Assembly: GCF_002162375.1 (NCBI RefSeq)
Contig: NZ_CP021425.1
Span: 2,415,501-2,479,500 of the forward strand
DNA: 64,000 nucleotides
DNA from: Oleiphilus messinensis
GTDB lineage: Bacteria > Pseudomonadota > Gammaproteobacteria > Pseudomonadales > Oleiphilaceae
Reading direction: 5' to 3'
The notes under the pieces are model-generated. The model was not told where the DNA came from, did not search any database, and worked only from the letters and a program-made list of their open reading frames with translations. This document shows, one piece after another, positions 7,859 through 15,407 of this stretch. The number at the start of each line of letters is the position of its first letter. Position 1 is the first letter of the stretch. Position numbers and translations under genes: made by a program.

Positions 7859-7945
7859 GCCCGGGTGGCGAAATTGGTAGACGCAAGGGACTTAAAATCC
7901 CTCGGTGGCAACACCGTGCCGGTTCGATTCCGGCCCCGGGCACCA
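7859..7945 (+). tRNA. tRNA-Leu (UAA)
   Basis: This is a complete 87-nt class II tRNA with a long variable arm. GCCCGGG pairs with CCCGGGC, the anticodon loop is CTTAAAA (anticodon UAA), the T-loop is GTTCGATTC and CCA is encoded. By anticodon and order it corresponds to E. coli leuZ, which directly follows glyW and cysT there. Confidence 0.97.
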
Positions 7946-8050
7946 GTATGATATATAAATCAAAAGCTTATAGCCTGTATTTGTCTCTATCCACCATAAA
8001 ACCCGCCAAAATAAAAACGTTGAAAACATTTTCAGCTTTCCTGTTGGCTT

Positions 8051-8404
8051 TCATACTATTCTTAGTCTTCCCTCATTCAACACACAAAAAACAACGTTAT
8101 CTACCAAACAACCTTGAACATGATCATCTGATTTCAGTTCAACACGCGAATCGTTTTCACACTTATGGTATGCCCACACTTTTAATTTTACTGGTTTGGA
8201 ATGAGCCAACCGCGCCGCCTGTTTAATATCAATAAACCCCAGCCACACGTAATACCTGTATTGCCCTGAGCGAAGTCGACAGGCAACCGACTCTGTTCCG
8301 GCATTGTCTGCGTGCAAAGCAATATTTCGATAATTGAGTTTAGTGTGGAGAATCATGCGAAAAGCAAACAGAACGACAAGTTTGGTCGCCCATGATCCCT
8401 GCAT
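8051..8404 (-). CDS. Unrecognised open reading frame
   Basis: This is an open frame of 117 codons on the minus strand. The product has an ordinary amino-acid mix (for example QYRYYVWLGFIDIKQAARLAHS) but I recognise no family, domain or signal peptide. No clear ribosome binding site is seen. Part of it (near 8265-8285) contains the palindromic sequence CGACTTCGCTCAGGGC, of a kind often found in dispersed intergenic repeats, which argues against a conserved gene. It lies between tRNA-Leu and the MITE-like element and may be a fragment or a chance frame. Confidence 0.25.
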   Translation of the reverse strand: MQGSWATKLVVLFAFRMILHTKLNYRNIALHADNAGTESVACRLRSGQYRYYVWLGFIDIKQAARLAHSKPVKLKVWAYHKCENDSRVELKSDDHVQGCLVDNVVFCVLNEGRLRIV

Positions 8405-8772
8405 GAGACAATTAATGTGAAAAACCTAGGGTTTACACTAGGGCCTGTTGACGTTTCATATTTAGCCTCTGCCAGCGCTATTTTTTTGTCCAGTCAGGCG
8501 CTGCGAGTGTCGTGTAGTTATTCTACATCAACGAGCAGCAACGCATCGGGGCGAAAAAATAGCGCTGGCCCGAAGGGTTGAGCCTGAAATTCGCTCACTC
8601 CGCGTCATTCGTCGCTCATTTGGAATAACCAAACCACACGCCTCATTCCTTGACTGAGCGAATTTCAGGCTCAACAGAGGCTAAATATGAAACGTCAACA
8701 GATGTATGGACTCCCTCCCAGCAATGGGATTAAGGTTATAAGCGCCTAAACCAAAACCCAGGAGCCCATACA

Positions 8773-9813
8773 ATGAAGAAGCTTAACGTGATTGCCATAG
8801 ATTTAGCAAAAAATGTTTTTCAGGTTTGTAAAACCGATTATTTAGGTACGGTGTTTTTTAACAAAACAATGAGCCGCAATGCGTTAAAAGAGCTTTTAGT
8901 GAAAGAAAAAGTGTCGGTTGTAGCCATGGAGTCTTGTTCTGGTGCTCATTACTTTGCGCGGCATGCTAAAGAAAACGGACATACAGTGAAATCTATTTCA
9001 GCCCGCAGTGTGAAGGCCTTTCGCCAAGGGCAGAAAACCGATGCCAATGATGCACTGGCAATCGCAGTGGCAGCAAGGCAGCCTCACATAAAGTTAAGCC
9101 GTGTAGTTACATTAGAAGAGCAATGTCTCCAAAGCATGGAATGCATGAGAGACTTGTTGGTCAAACAAAAGGTTAGTCTGAGCAACCAGCTCCGCAGCAT
9201 TCTGCTTGACCTTGGTTATGCTATCCCTCAAGGAGATAGTCAGTTAAAGCAGTCAATACCCGGAATCCTGGAAGATGCAGAAAATGATTTATCAATACCA
9301 TTTCGTTCTGTTTTATCCTGTTTGTGGCAGCGTTTCTTGAAAACGATTGAAGAGATTGCGGACGTGGAAAAAACCCTGTTTCGTGAAGTTAGGCAAGACG
9401 AGACTTGTCAACGCTTACAAGCCTTGGAAGGTGTGGGGCCGGTAGGAGCTATCGCTTTGAGGATAGTTTTGAGTAATCCGGAGCATTTTAAAAATGGACG
9501 AGAGGCATCAGCTTGTGTTGGCGTCACGCCTGTTCAGCATAGTAGCGGCGGCAAAGAAAAGATTGGGTCGATATCGAGATTATCTGGGCATAACAAATTA
9601 CGTAGTCACTTATTTAAAGGGGCACTGGCGGTGATAAGAAGTCTTGAGAAACGTCCCTGTAGAACACCAAAAGAGGTATGGCTAAAAGACTTGGTCGCGA
9701 GACGAGGTAAAAAAGTTGCAGCGATTGCTTTGGCGAACAAAAACGTACGGACAGCTTATGCGTTAATAAAGCAAAACAAAGAGTATAAGCCGCAATTATT
9801 AATAGCGGCATAA
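8773..9813 (+). CDS. IS110-family (IS1111 group) DEDD recombinase
   Basis: This is the recombinase of the surrounding insertion sequence, 346 residues, the usual family length. The N-terminal RuvC-like DEDD domain shows Asp in VIAIDLAKNVFQ, Glu in VVAMESCSG and the Asp pair in KTDANDALAIA. The C-terminal transposase_20 domain has the HhH-like ALEGVGPVGA and the serine region CVGVTPVQHSSGGKEKIG. A good ribosome binding site (AGGAG) lies 8 bp before the ATG. Known members cut and rejoin DNA under direction of a bridge RNA that pairs with both donor and target. Confidence 0.95.
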   Translation: MKKLNVIAIDLAKNVFQVCKTDYLGTVFFNKTMSRNALKELLVKEKVSVVAMESCSGAHYFARHAKENGHTVKSISARSVKAFRQGQKTDANDALAIAVAARQPHIKLSRVVTLEEQCLQSMECMRDLLVKQKVSLSNQLRSILLDLGYAIPQGDSQLKQSIPGILEDAENDLSIPFRSVLSCLWQRFLKTIEEIADVEKTLFREVRQDETCQRLQALEGVGPVGAIALRIVLSNPEHFKNGREASACVGVTPVQHSSGGKEKIGSISRLSGHNKLRSHLFKGALAVIRSLEKRPCRTPKEVWLKDLVARRGKKVAAIALANKNVRTAYALIKQNKEYKPQLLIAA

Positions 9814-10010
9814 GTCTTGTCAAAGAGAGCGAAAATATAAACAGGTAAGACCGACCTTCCAGAGACTGATAGGGTCTGAAGTGTTCAACACTGCGCAACA
9901 GAATAGTCAGGAAGGTGCGAAAACATCAGTGGCCAGAGGTAGCTCCTCAATTAGAGCCCGTATATAAGAGCGCATCCTGCATGTTTATAGAGTTCTCATT
10001 GACAATAAAC
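9814..10010 (+). ncRNA. Candidate bridge RNA of the IS1111-type element
   Basis: The non-coding right end of IS1111-group elements is where the bridge RNA is expected. A stem (ACCTTCC 9854-9860 with GGAAGGT 9910-9916) closes an internal loop capped by a small hairpin (9880-9892). The left loop strand contains TAGGGTC (9870-9876), able to pair with the right half of the insertion site (GGCCCTA) with one G-U pair. The right strand contains CAACAG (9896-9901), identical to the left half. A second segment has ATATAAG (9962-9968), identical to the element's own right tip (10019-10025), and TGCAT (9978-9982), able to pair with ATGTA at its left tip with one wobble. This matches target and donor loops, but the matches are short. 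Confidence 0.55.
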
Positions 10011-10094
10011 GGGAGTCCATATAAGGCCCTAGATGTACACCAATAAATTTGATGGTATCATTCCCGAAAAATTTAAATGATAAAGGGAATTTTG

Positions 10095-10625
10095 ATGGAA
10101 CTCTTTGTTTGTCATGGAAAAGATTTGTCTTGGAACTACTATTTCAAAAACAACATGGACGCGTTGGGATTGAAAACCCCTGACTCTCTATTCGAAACTG
10201 CCAAGACAGCATTGGCTACCCTTGCACCAATCGTCGGCGCTGTCGATAAGTTTGGTACAACCGCAACGCTAGGAGAACTCACCACTGGAGCAACACGTGC
10301 CGCAGTTGCCACAGAAATTACTATAGCCGGTGCTGCCGTTCTCGCTTCCGGTTATGCAGGTGCAGTCCTCGGAAGCATCTTTGTTGCCACAATCTATACG
10401 GAAAAATGTGATACCAAGAGCATGCCAAGAACCCGTGGGCAAATGGGCAGAAAACACCGGGTTGCGCGCTCTAATGTCTTGGACTTTGGCAAAGAAAACG
10501 GTGTGTATGCCAATTGGTTTGAACCAATTTTGACTAAGCACCCTGAAATCTTCGATGATGAAGTAGTGTCTAAAACCCATCGTCGAAACTTTATTCAGAA
10601 AAATAAGCGGGTGACCTATGGATAA
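10095..10625 (+). CDS. Unrecognised protein with hydrophobic central segment
   Basis: This 176-residue product is of no family I recognise. Residues about 45-60 (LATLAPIVGAVDKFG) and about 75-105 (AAVATEITIAGAAVLASGYA and following) are small-residue-rich and hydrophobic, like membrane-inserting helical hairpins. The C-terminal third is basic and soluble-looking (RTRGQMGRKHRVARSNV, then WFEPILTKHPEIFDD). I chose the ATG at 10095, preceded by AAAGGGA, over one at 10077. The next gene, a tiny membrane protein, overlaps its end by 8 bp, implying translational coupling. The pair could be a membrane-active protein and its partner or immunity protein; this is inference. Confidence 0.6.
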   Translation: MELFVCHGKDLSWNYYFKNNMDALGLKTPDSLFETAKTALATLAPIVGAVDKFGTTATLGELTTGATRAAVATEITIAGAAVLASGYAGAVLGSIFVATIYTEKCDTKSMPRTRGQMGRKHRVARSNVLDFGKENGVYANWFEPILTKHPEIFDDEVVSKTHRRNFIQKNKRVTYG

Positions 10626-10803
10626 GCTGAAGGATAATGCATTGCTGATAATCATTGCACTGGGAGCTGCCATCGCCAGTTGGGCCTTTTTTGCCTATTC
10701 AGGAAAACAAGCTTTTGACATATTGATGGGCGCGTTATTGATTGCCTTATTTGTAGACAATCGCCATCTTAGAAAAGAACTCAAAAAAAAGCGCCAACAC
10801 TGA
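10618..10803 (+). CDS. Small two-helix membrane protein
   Basis: This 61-residue protein has two predicted membrane segments, residues about 8-26 (ALLIIIALGAAIASWAFFAY) and about 33-47 (FDILMGALLIALFVD), ending in a strongly basic tail (RHLRKELKKKRQH). Its ATG overlaps the last 8 bp of the preceding gene, so both are probably made together. I recognise no family. A partner or immunity role for the upstream protein is possible but unsupported beyond the coupling. Confidence 0.55.
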   Translation: MDKLKDNALLIIIALGAAIASWAFFAYSGKQAFDILMGALLIALFVDNRHLRKELKKKRQH

Positions 10804-11568
10804 GATAGCGCATCGAAGAGCCTCCTGCATGGATTTGCTAAAGAGGTCGCGACACCTGCACAGTGGATGTGACTGCCGTGAGAGTGCGGCGCATACGGCT
10901 CCAATCAAATCAGCCAACCAAGTTTTTTAAATAATCGGGGCGTGTCAGCCTTCGGCTAGGTAGATGTTCATTTACCGAATTGACCCATACGAGCCATTCT
11001 TTTTTGTATTGCCAGAAGCGCTCCAGATCAGTAAACTGCCAGAAGAACCCTGACTTGGTGAACCGCTTGCGGGCAATTGCAGCCCCATCAGCCGTACCAA
11101 GGCAGGGCTTTTTTTTGAATAGCTTTTTCGGTCAGCCAGCCAACCATTCATTTTTATTCAGCAGACGTAGCTTTTCTGCCATTGCAAAGGTAGAGGCTTG
11201 ATTGGCCTGCATCTCTTCTCGTTTCAACCGTTCAAACGTTTTCCAGTGCATACCCTTCGGTTTCTCCCATACAGACTCAAAGAGGTTGTTTGATGCGTTG
11301 ACACGAGACCTTATCTTTCGAGCCTTCCTCATCATACGATCAAATGGGTTTGTTCATCCAATTGGTATCAATTGGTTGTTCTTTGTGCATCTATATGTGG
11401 ATCCTGAGCCATTGCATAGTTCTTTCTCGGATACTTGAAGGACAACAGGGTAGAATGATTGAGTGGTCAATAGAAAAGATTCAAATTGCGGAGTAACCGC
11501 TTTTAATATAGGAGCTTTGCGGATAGCATTTGCCTAAGATAAATACTGGTAGAATTTCAAGGAATTTC
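10804..11568. other. Gene-poor stretch upstream of the AAA operon
   Basis: About 765 bp without a convincing gene. It contains a minus-strand frame of 67 codons at 11132-11335 (basic, with PKGMHWKTFERL), which may be a fragment of a lost gene, and a weak terminator-like structure near 11081-11116 (AGCCC with GGGCT followed by eight T). The promoter of the AAA operon should lie in the last 100-150 bp, but no consensus sequence is evident. Confidence 0.5.
11132..11335 (-). CDS. Possible gene fragment, 67 codons
   Basis: A short basic frame whose product (KPKGMHWKTFERLKREEMQ in the middle) has the composition of a real helical protein. It is limited upstream by a stop six codons before the ATG. 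No ribosome binding site or family could be recognised. It could be the tail of a decayed gene in this accessory zone. Confidence 0.25.
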   Translation of the reverse strand: MMRKARKIRSRVNASNNLFESVWEKPKGMHWKTFERLKREEMQANQASTFAMAEKLRLLNKNEWLAG

Positions 11569-12876
11569 ATGGACGAGCAGACATTAAGTAGTTTAGCTGC
11601 CGCATACAATTCAGCTCCATCTTCTGAATTGGCGAAAATACTCATATTTGCCCATATTGATAAAGGAGATATTAAGTCGGCTCTTCCATATTTGAATCAG
11701 GACGACTTGAATCTGACTGGAGATGATCTTGATAGATTGATCGAGAACTTAGTTGATAATGATTTAATTGACTCATTAAGTAGGCATTGTGAGCGATTGG
11801 GAGTTGAAGAGCTTCGTAGAGCTATCTATTGGTTAATTGAAAACTCTCATTCTGAAACAGCAAAATCTATTTATATCAGCGGTAAGTCGCGTGACGTGTC
11901 TCTTCGCTCAGAAGAGTTGGACGATAAATTTCAGGTTTCAGAAGAAAGAGTTAAATTAAAGGTAGTAGAAAAAGTAGATTTTGGTGACGTAACTAAACTG
12001 GCTCGTTATAGGGAAGAAACCACTACTTTTGACGATGTAGTTGGATTGAGCCAGATAAAGAAACAAATCCACAAGAAAATTATTCTGCCTTTTCAGAAGC
12101 CCTCACTGTTTCAGCGTTTTAAAAAGAAAGTTGGTGGTGGAGTCCTGCTTTATGGTCCTCCCGGATGCGGGAAAACTCTATTGGCAAGGGCGACCGCAGG
12201 TCAATGTAGTGCTTCGTTCTTCAACATAGAAATTTCAGACGTACTCGATATGTACATCGGGGAATCAGAGCAGAAACTTCACGCAATATTCGAGAAAGCG
12301 AGAGCGGAAACGCCGAGTGTGTTGTTCTTTGATGAACTTGAGGCGCTGGCGGGCAAGCGAGAGCACGCAAGAAATAGCTCTACAAGTAATACTATTAGCC
12401 AATTCTTAACAGAGTTGGATGGGTTCTCCCAAAATAATGAAGGTGTACTTGTTTTAGCTTCTACTAATGTGCCTTGGTCGATTGATGCCGCGTTTCTGAG
12501 ACCAGGTCGATTTGACCGTATGTTCTTTGTTTCGCCTCCAGATAAAGAAGCTCGACAATCAATTCTAGAACATCACATGAAGGATAGGCCTTCTTTGCCT
12601 GATATTGATTTTAGGTCTCTAGCTATGAAAACGCCGGGTTATTCAGGAGCTGATTTGGCAAACTTGGTTGATATGGCTGCTGATGAAGCGATTGAAGAGT
12701 CTATTGAAGCGGACAAGGATGTGGAAATTTCGTCTAGACATTTTAAGGACGCTCTAAGTGATAGCAGAGCAACTACGACTGAATGGTTAACTACAGCCAG
12801 AAATTATGCACGCTACGCGAATGATGGTGGCAGGTATGATGATGTTTTGGAGTTTTTGAAGAAACATGGAAAGTAA
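11569..12876 (+). CDS. AAA ATPase with helical N-terminal domain
   Basis: This is a classical AAA ATPase of 435 residues. The N-terminal about 130 residues are helical and repeat-like (ELAKILIFAHIDKGDIKSA), perhaps degenerate TPRs. The ATPase domain starts near residue 150 (TTFDDVVGLSQIKKQI), with Walker A GPPGCGKT at 196-203, Walker B LFFDE ending at Asp255-Glu256, and the second region of homology STNVPWSIDAAFLRPGRFDR with arginine fingers. A lid domain with GYSGADLANLV follows. There is no protease domain, so it is not FtsH; it resembles Cdc48/Vps4-type remodelling ATPases. The ATG at 11569 is preceded by AAGGA. It is the first of three overlapping genes with a membrane protein and a TPR membrane protein. 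Function unknown. Confidence 0.85.
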   Translation: MDEQTLSSLAAAYNSAPSSELAKILIFAHIDKGDIKSALPYLNQDDLNLTGDDLDRLIENLVDNDLIDSLSRHCERLGVEELRRAIYWLIENSHSETAKSIYISGKSRDVSLRSEELDDKFQVSEERVKLKVVEKVDFGDVTKLARYREETTTFDDVVGLSQIKKQIHKKIILPFQKPSLFQRFKKKVGGGVLLYGPPGCGKTLLARATAGQCSASFFNIEISDVLDMYIGESEQKLHAIFEKARAETPSVLFFDELEALAGKREHARNSSTSNTISQFLTELDGFSQNNEGVLVLASTNVPWSIDAAFLRPGRFDRMFFVSPPDKEARQSILEHHMKDRPSLPDIDFRSLAMKTPGYSGADLANLVDMAADEAIEESIEADKDVEISSRHFKDALSDSRATTTEWLTTARNYARYANDGGRYDDVLEFLKKHGK

Positions 12877-13300
12877 AATGCAGACTTATCAGATCATAGA
12901 TGAGCCAAAGCCAAGGGCCTATGAAAATCTAGTTACAGACCCCTTGGCAATATTCTTCGTTTGTATGTTTGTACCGTTCTTGTGGATGCCTCCTTTGCTA
13001 GGAAAGTATTGGATACCGCCCCTTTGGTTGTTGCTGAACAGCTTTTTTATGGGAAGCCCTACATTTAAGAAAGAAGTTTTGATAGTTGCTCTCGGAACTA
13101 TTGGGTTGTTTGCTCTTTTTGTTGGATTTGGCGTGTTAGCAGATCGTACTGATCAAGAGCTGTTTACGGAGCAGTTTGCTCCATATTTGAGAGTACTGGC
13201 GCAAGCTGGTTTCTTCTTTACTCTTTATTTGATAGTGACTAAACAAGCTGGCCCGTATGAAATTCATAAGTATCTAAAAGAGCAGGCAGCCAATCAATGA
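12866..13300 (+). CDS. Membrane protein of the AAA-TPR operon
   Basis: This 144-residue protein of no recognised family has about four hydrophobic segments: residues about 28-45 (IFFVCMFVPFLWMPPLL), 48-62, 70-90 (VLIVALGTIGLFALFVGFGV) and 110-128 (LAQAGFFFTLYLIV). It overlaps the AAA gene by 11 bp and the TPR gene by 4 bp (ATGA). An internal ATG at 12878 is an alternative start. The tight coupling says that the three products work in fixed proportion, probably as an inner-membrane complex; this is inference. Confidence 0.7.
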   Translation: MESKMQTYQIIDEPKPRAYENLVTDPLAIFFVCMFVPFLWMPPLLGKYWIPPLWLLLNSFFMGSPTFKKEVLIVALGTIGLFALFVGFGVLADRTDQELFTEQFAPYLRVLAQAGFFFTLYLIVTKQAGPYEIHKYLKEQAANQ

Positions 13301-14217
13301 ACGAATACAAGATTGAAAATGCTTGGCGCTACTATCATCAGGGATTGCATGATATGGCAATTGATACTTTGAAAGAAGTCTTGGCTGATGATCCGAATGA
13401 TGCTTTTGCTCACGGTTTGCTATCTGCGAACCTTCTAGCGAAAGGTAGACTTCATGCATCTGAGTACGAACTTAAAATTGCCCTTAATATTGATCCTAGT
13501 AATAGTTTCCTTTACTTGGTATATGCTCGTATAAACATATTCAAGAAAAAGCCCAAGAAGGCGCTCGAATATTGTGATCAGGTATTATCAATAGATACGG
13601 ATAGCTCTGAAGCGCACTTATTAAAAAGTGAAGTTCTTATGCTCTTGGGAAAAAGACAGGAAGCTTTGCACTCTATACAGTCAGCAGCCAATTTAGCTCC
13701 AGACTCTCCAAGAATAGTGATTGCCTTTGGAGAGTATTATCTGGCGATTGGTGATCTACAAGCTGCTCATAATTATGCACTTGAAGCGTTGGCGATGCAC
13801 GCTCAAGACGAAGATGGAAATTTGTTGATGGGCAAAGTGATGTTGGCGAAAGGTGATATTGAAGAAGCCGAGTATCACGCAAAGTTCGTAATTATACATA
13901 ACCCTAACTCTCGTGATGCGTTGACTCTTCTTGGCAATATTAAGATGAGGAAAAATGTGTTCTTGGGTCTATGGTGGCGATTCAATTCCAAGTTGTCGAC
14001 CCTAACCCAGATCAAAGGGTGTTTGGCGTTGATCGTCGCATATCTGTTCTTTAATTTGTTTTCTCTAGTTGTAAAAGATCTTGGATATCCTATAGCTTCA
14101 TTCTGGGTTTCTATTTCGTGGCTAGCGATAGTGGTGTATTCGTGGATAGGTATACCTTTTTACCATAAGGCAATGAAAAAAGAGCTTGAATCGTTTTCAT
14201 TCAATCAGAAATTTTAG
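13297..14217 (+). CDS. TPR-repeat protein with C-terminal membrane anchor
   Basis: A 306-residue protein whose first about 215 residues are a run of six or so tetratricopeptide repeats (DDPNDAFAHGLLSANLLAKG, SSEAHLLKSEVLMLLGKRQE, DEDGNLLMGKVMLAKGDIEE). Two membrane helices follow near residues 243-262 (GCLALIVAYLFFNLFSLVV) and 268-290 (ASFWVSISWLAIVVYSWIGI). No signal peptide is present, so the TPR domain should face the cytoplasm, where it could bind the AAA ATPase. It overlaps the preceding membrane protein gene by ATGA. Base composition of the operon is more AT-rich than the flanking core genes, which suggests acquisition by transfer. Confidence 0.8.
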   Translation: MNEYKIENAWRYYHQGLHDMAIDTLKEVLADDPNDAFAHGLLSANLLAKGRLHASEYELKIALNIDPSNSFLYLVYARINIFKKKPKKALEYCDQVLSIDTDSSEAHLLKSEVLMLLGKRQEALHSIQSAANLAPDSPRIVIAFGEYYLAIGDLQAAHNYALEALAMHAQDEDGNLLMGKVMLAKGDIEEAEYHAKFVIIHNPNSRDALTLLGNIKMRKNVFLGLWWRFNSKLSTLTQIKGCLALIVAYLFFNLFSLVVKDLGYPIASFWVSISWLAIVVYSWIGIPFYHKAMKKELESFSFNQKF

Positions 14218-14332
14218 GTCTACTCGATTTAGGTATCAGGGGGTGCGTTAGGCTCTATAGGTAAATGGAATGTTACGAAAAGTATTGGGAAGTCCAACTC
14301 TTGATAGTCGAGATCGAAGGGCAACTTTATCT

Positions 14333-15079
14333 TCAATACGAAGCATCCTCATACCGCTGATAAAGCTGCTTCAATTGACCTGTCGCATGCAATTTACTCA
14401 TCCCTTTATCCCATAAATCTGCGAAGAAGCGTCCTTTTTCCGAGTCACGGTATACCATGTAGTACTTCGGGCCTTGGATGACATCGACCAGAATTGCAAT
14501 TTCGTCGGTCAGGCCGTGTTCTTCGGCGACTTTGGGCAGGATGTTGTTGTAGTCCAGAATGAAGTCCAGTCTGTCCTGAGTCAGCATTTTTAGAGCGCTT
14601 TCCAGGTGATAGTACTCGAATAGCTTCACGGGTACGGTAACAACGCCGTATTTGTCGAATTTGTAGCCGTTTTCCCAGGCAACGCGCTTGTTTTCCAGTG
14701 TTTTCTGGCCTTGCCAAGTGATGTTTTCGGTTTTCTGGTAAGCGACGCTGACATGTTCTATACCCAAATGCCATTTTGGTATGACGGCATCCGGAACGGC
14801 ATAGCCTGCAGCGAAGGCATCGACGTCGGAGTCTGTATCCTCTGATACATTATAATCACAGCGTTTAAATGGTGCGTATTGGACTCGTACTGATATGCCC
14901 GCATCTGCATAAATCAAACGCCAGAGCTCATGGTACAGACCCGTGCCATTTTTTTCAGTGTAGTTTGGCCATTCCGGGGTGCAGATCAGTATGTGGTTGT
15001 TCGAGGTATTCTGCTGTGCAAACACGTTTGCGGTGTAGCTGAAAACCGCGGCAGTTAAACACAACCAAAAGATGTTCAC
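14333..15079 (-). CDS. Periplasmic substrate-binding protein, family 3-like
   Basis: This 248-residue protein has a signal peptide (MNIFWLCLTAAVFSYTANVFA, cleavage after residue 21). It has the bilobed fold of solute-binding proteins of the SBP_bac_3 type, seen in EWPNYTEKNGTGLYHELWRLI, KRVAWENGYKFDKYG and DRLDFILDYNNILPKVAEEHGL. No transporter genes are adjacent, so it may serve as a sensor or as a lone binding protein; the ligand cannot be inferred. A second family member lies 300 bp away on the other strand, divergently transcribed. Confidence 0.75.
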   Translation of the reverse strand: MNIFWLCLTAAVFSYTANVFAQQNTSNNHILICTPEWPNYTEKNGTGLYHELWRLIYADAGISVRVQYAPFKRCDYNVSEDTDSDVDAFAAGYAVPDAVIPKWHLGIEHVSVAYQKTENITWQGQKTLENKRVAWENGYKFDKYGVVTVPVKLFEYYHLESALKMLTQDRLDFILDYNNILPKVAEEHGLTDEIAILVDVIQGPKYYMVYRDSEKGRFFADLWDKGMSKLHATGQLKQLYQRYEDASY

Positions 15080-15407
15080 TCCGTTAATACCTCGACGTTA
15101 CTGGCCATTGAAATTAAGGCGAAATTGTACCGTTTGATTAAACTCGGTAAAACCAAGTGCTTCATAAAGTAAGCTTATACTAATTGAAAATTAAATCATC
15201 CGGTGAGCTTGCGACAGTTTCTGGTGTGCATTGTGACCTCGAAATGATCAGTCACTTGTGCGATGATGTCAGCCTTTGCGGCTTGCTGTTCCGGCGGTAG
15301 GCGCTAGCCGGCTCTTGGGTTCTCAGGGAAAGATATTGTATCGTCTGACTGGATTGTGTCGTATGGAATGGAAGTTCGTATTTATGGCATGCTTTAATTT
15401 GTGCTCG
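15080..15407. other. Divergent intergenic region between two binding-protein genes
   Basis: This stretch of about 330 bp separates two divergent substrate-binding protein genes and must hold both promoters. The frame of the plus-strand gene is open back to 15276, but that part does not look like a signal peptide. I see no consensus promoter or operator. Confidence 0.4.

Larger units (their letters stand above)
8702..10025 (+). mobile_element. IS110-family, IS1111-group insertion sequence
   Basis: About 1324 bp carrying one DEDD recombinase gene. The group-specific subterminal inverted repeats are perfect: ATGGACTCCC at 8706-8715 and GGGAGTCCAT at 10011-10020. No target duplication is made, as expected for the family. 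The insertion lies inside the right terminal repeat of the MITE-like element; removal restores CAACAG-GCCCTAG, the exact complement of the left terminus. A 200-bp non-coding right end follows the recombinase gene and probably encodes the bridge RNA. Confidence 0.85.
8442..10028. mobile_element. MITE-like palindromic element (263 bp) split by an IS1111-type insertion
   Basis: Joining 8442-8701 with 10026-10028 gives a 263-bp non-coding element with perfect 30-bp terminal inverted repeats (left 8442-8471; right 8675-8701 plus 10026-10028). It is flanked by CTAG on both sides (8438-8441 and 10029-10032), a 4-bp target duplication common for IS5-group elements. Internally it holds two more inverted repeats, a 15-mer ending GCGCTGG and a longer one around GCGAATTTCAGGCTC. 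The whole can therefore fold into a branched hairpin. It has no coding capacity, fitting a MITE moved in trans. Confidence 0.75.

Noticed and set aside
7783-8226. Plus-strand open frame of 147 codons across tRNA-Leu
   Set aside because: It contains the entire tRNA gene, so it is an artefact.
11569-12876. FtsH protease
   Set aside because: The AAA domain is similar, but there is no N-terminal membrane helix and no HEXXH peptidase domain.
7859-14332. Genomic island integrated at the 3' end of tRNA-Leu
   Set aside because: No integrase gene and no second copy of the tRNA 3' end could be found downstream, so attachment-site integration is unsupported.
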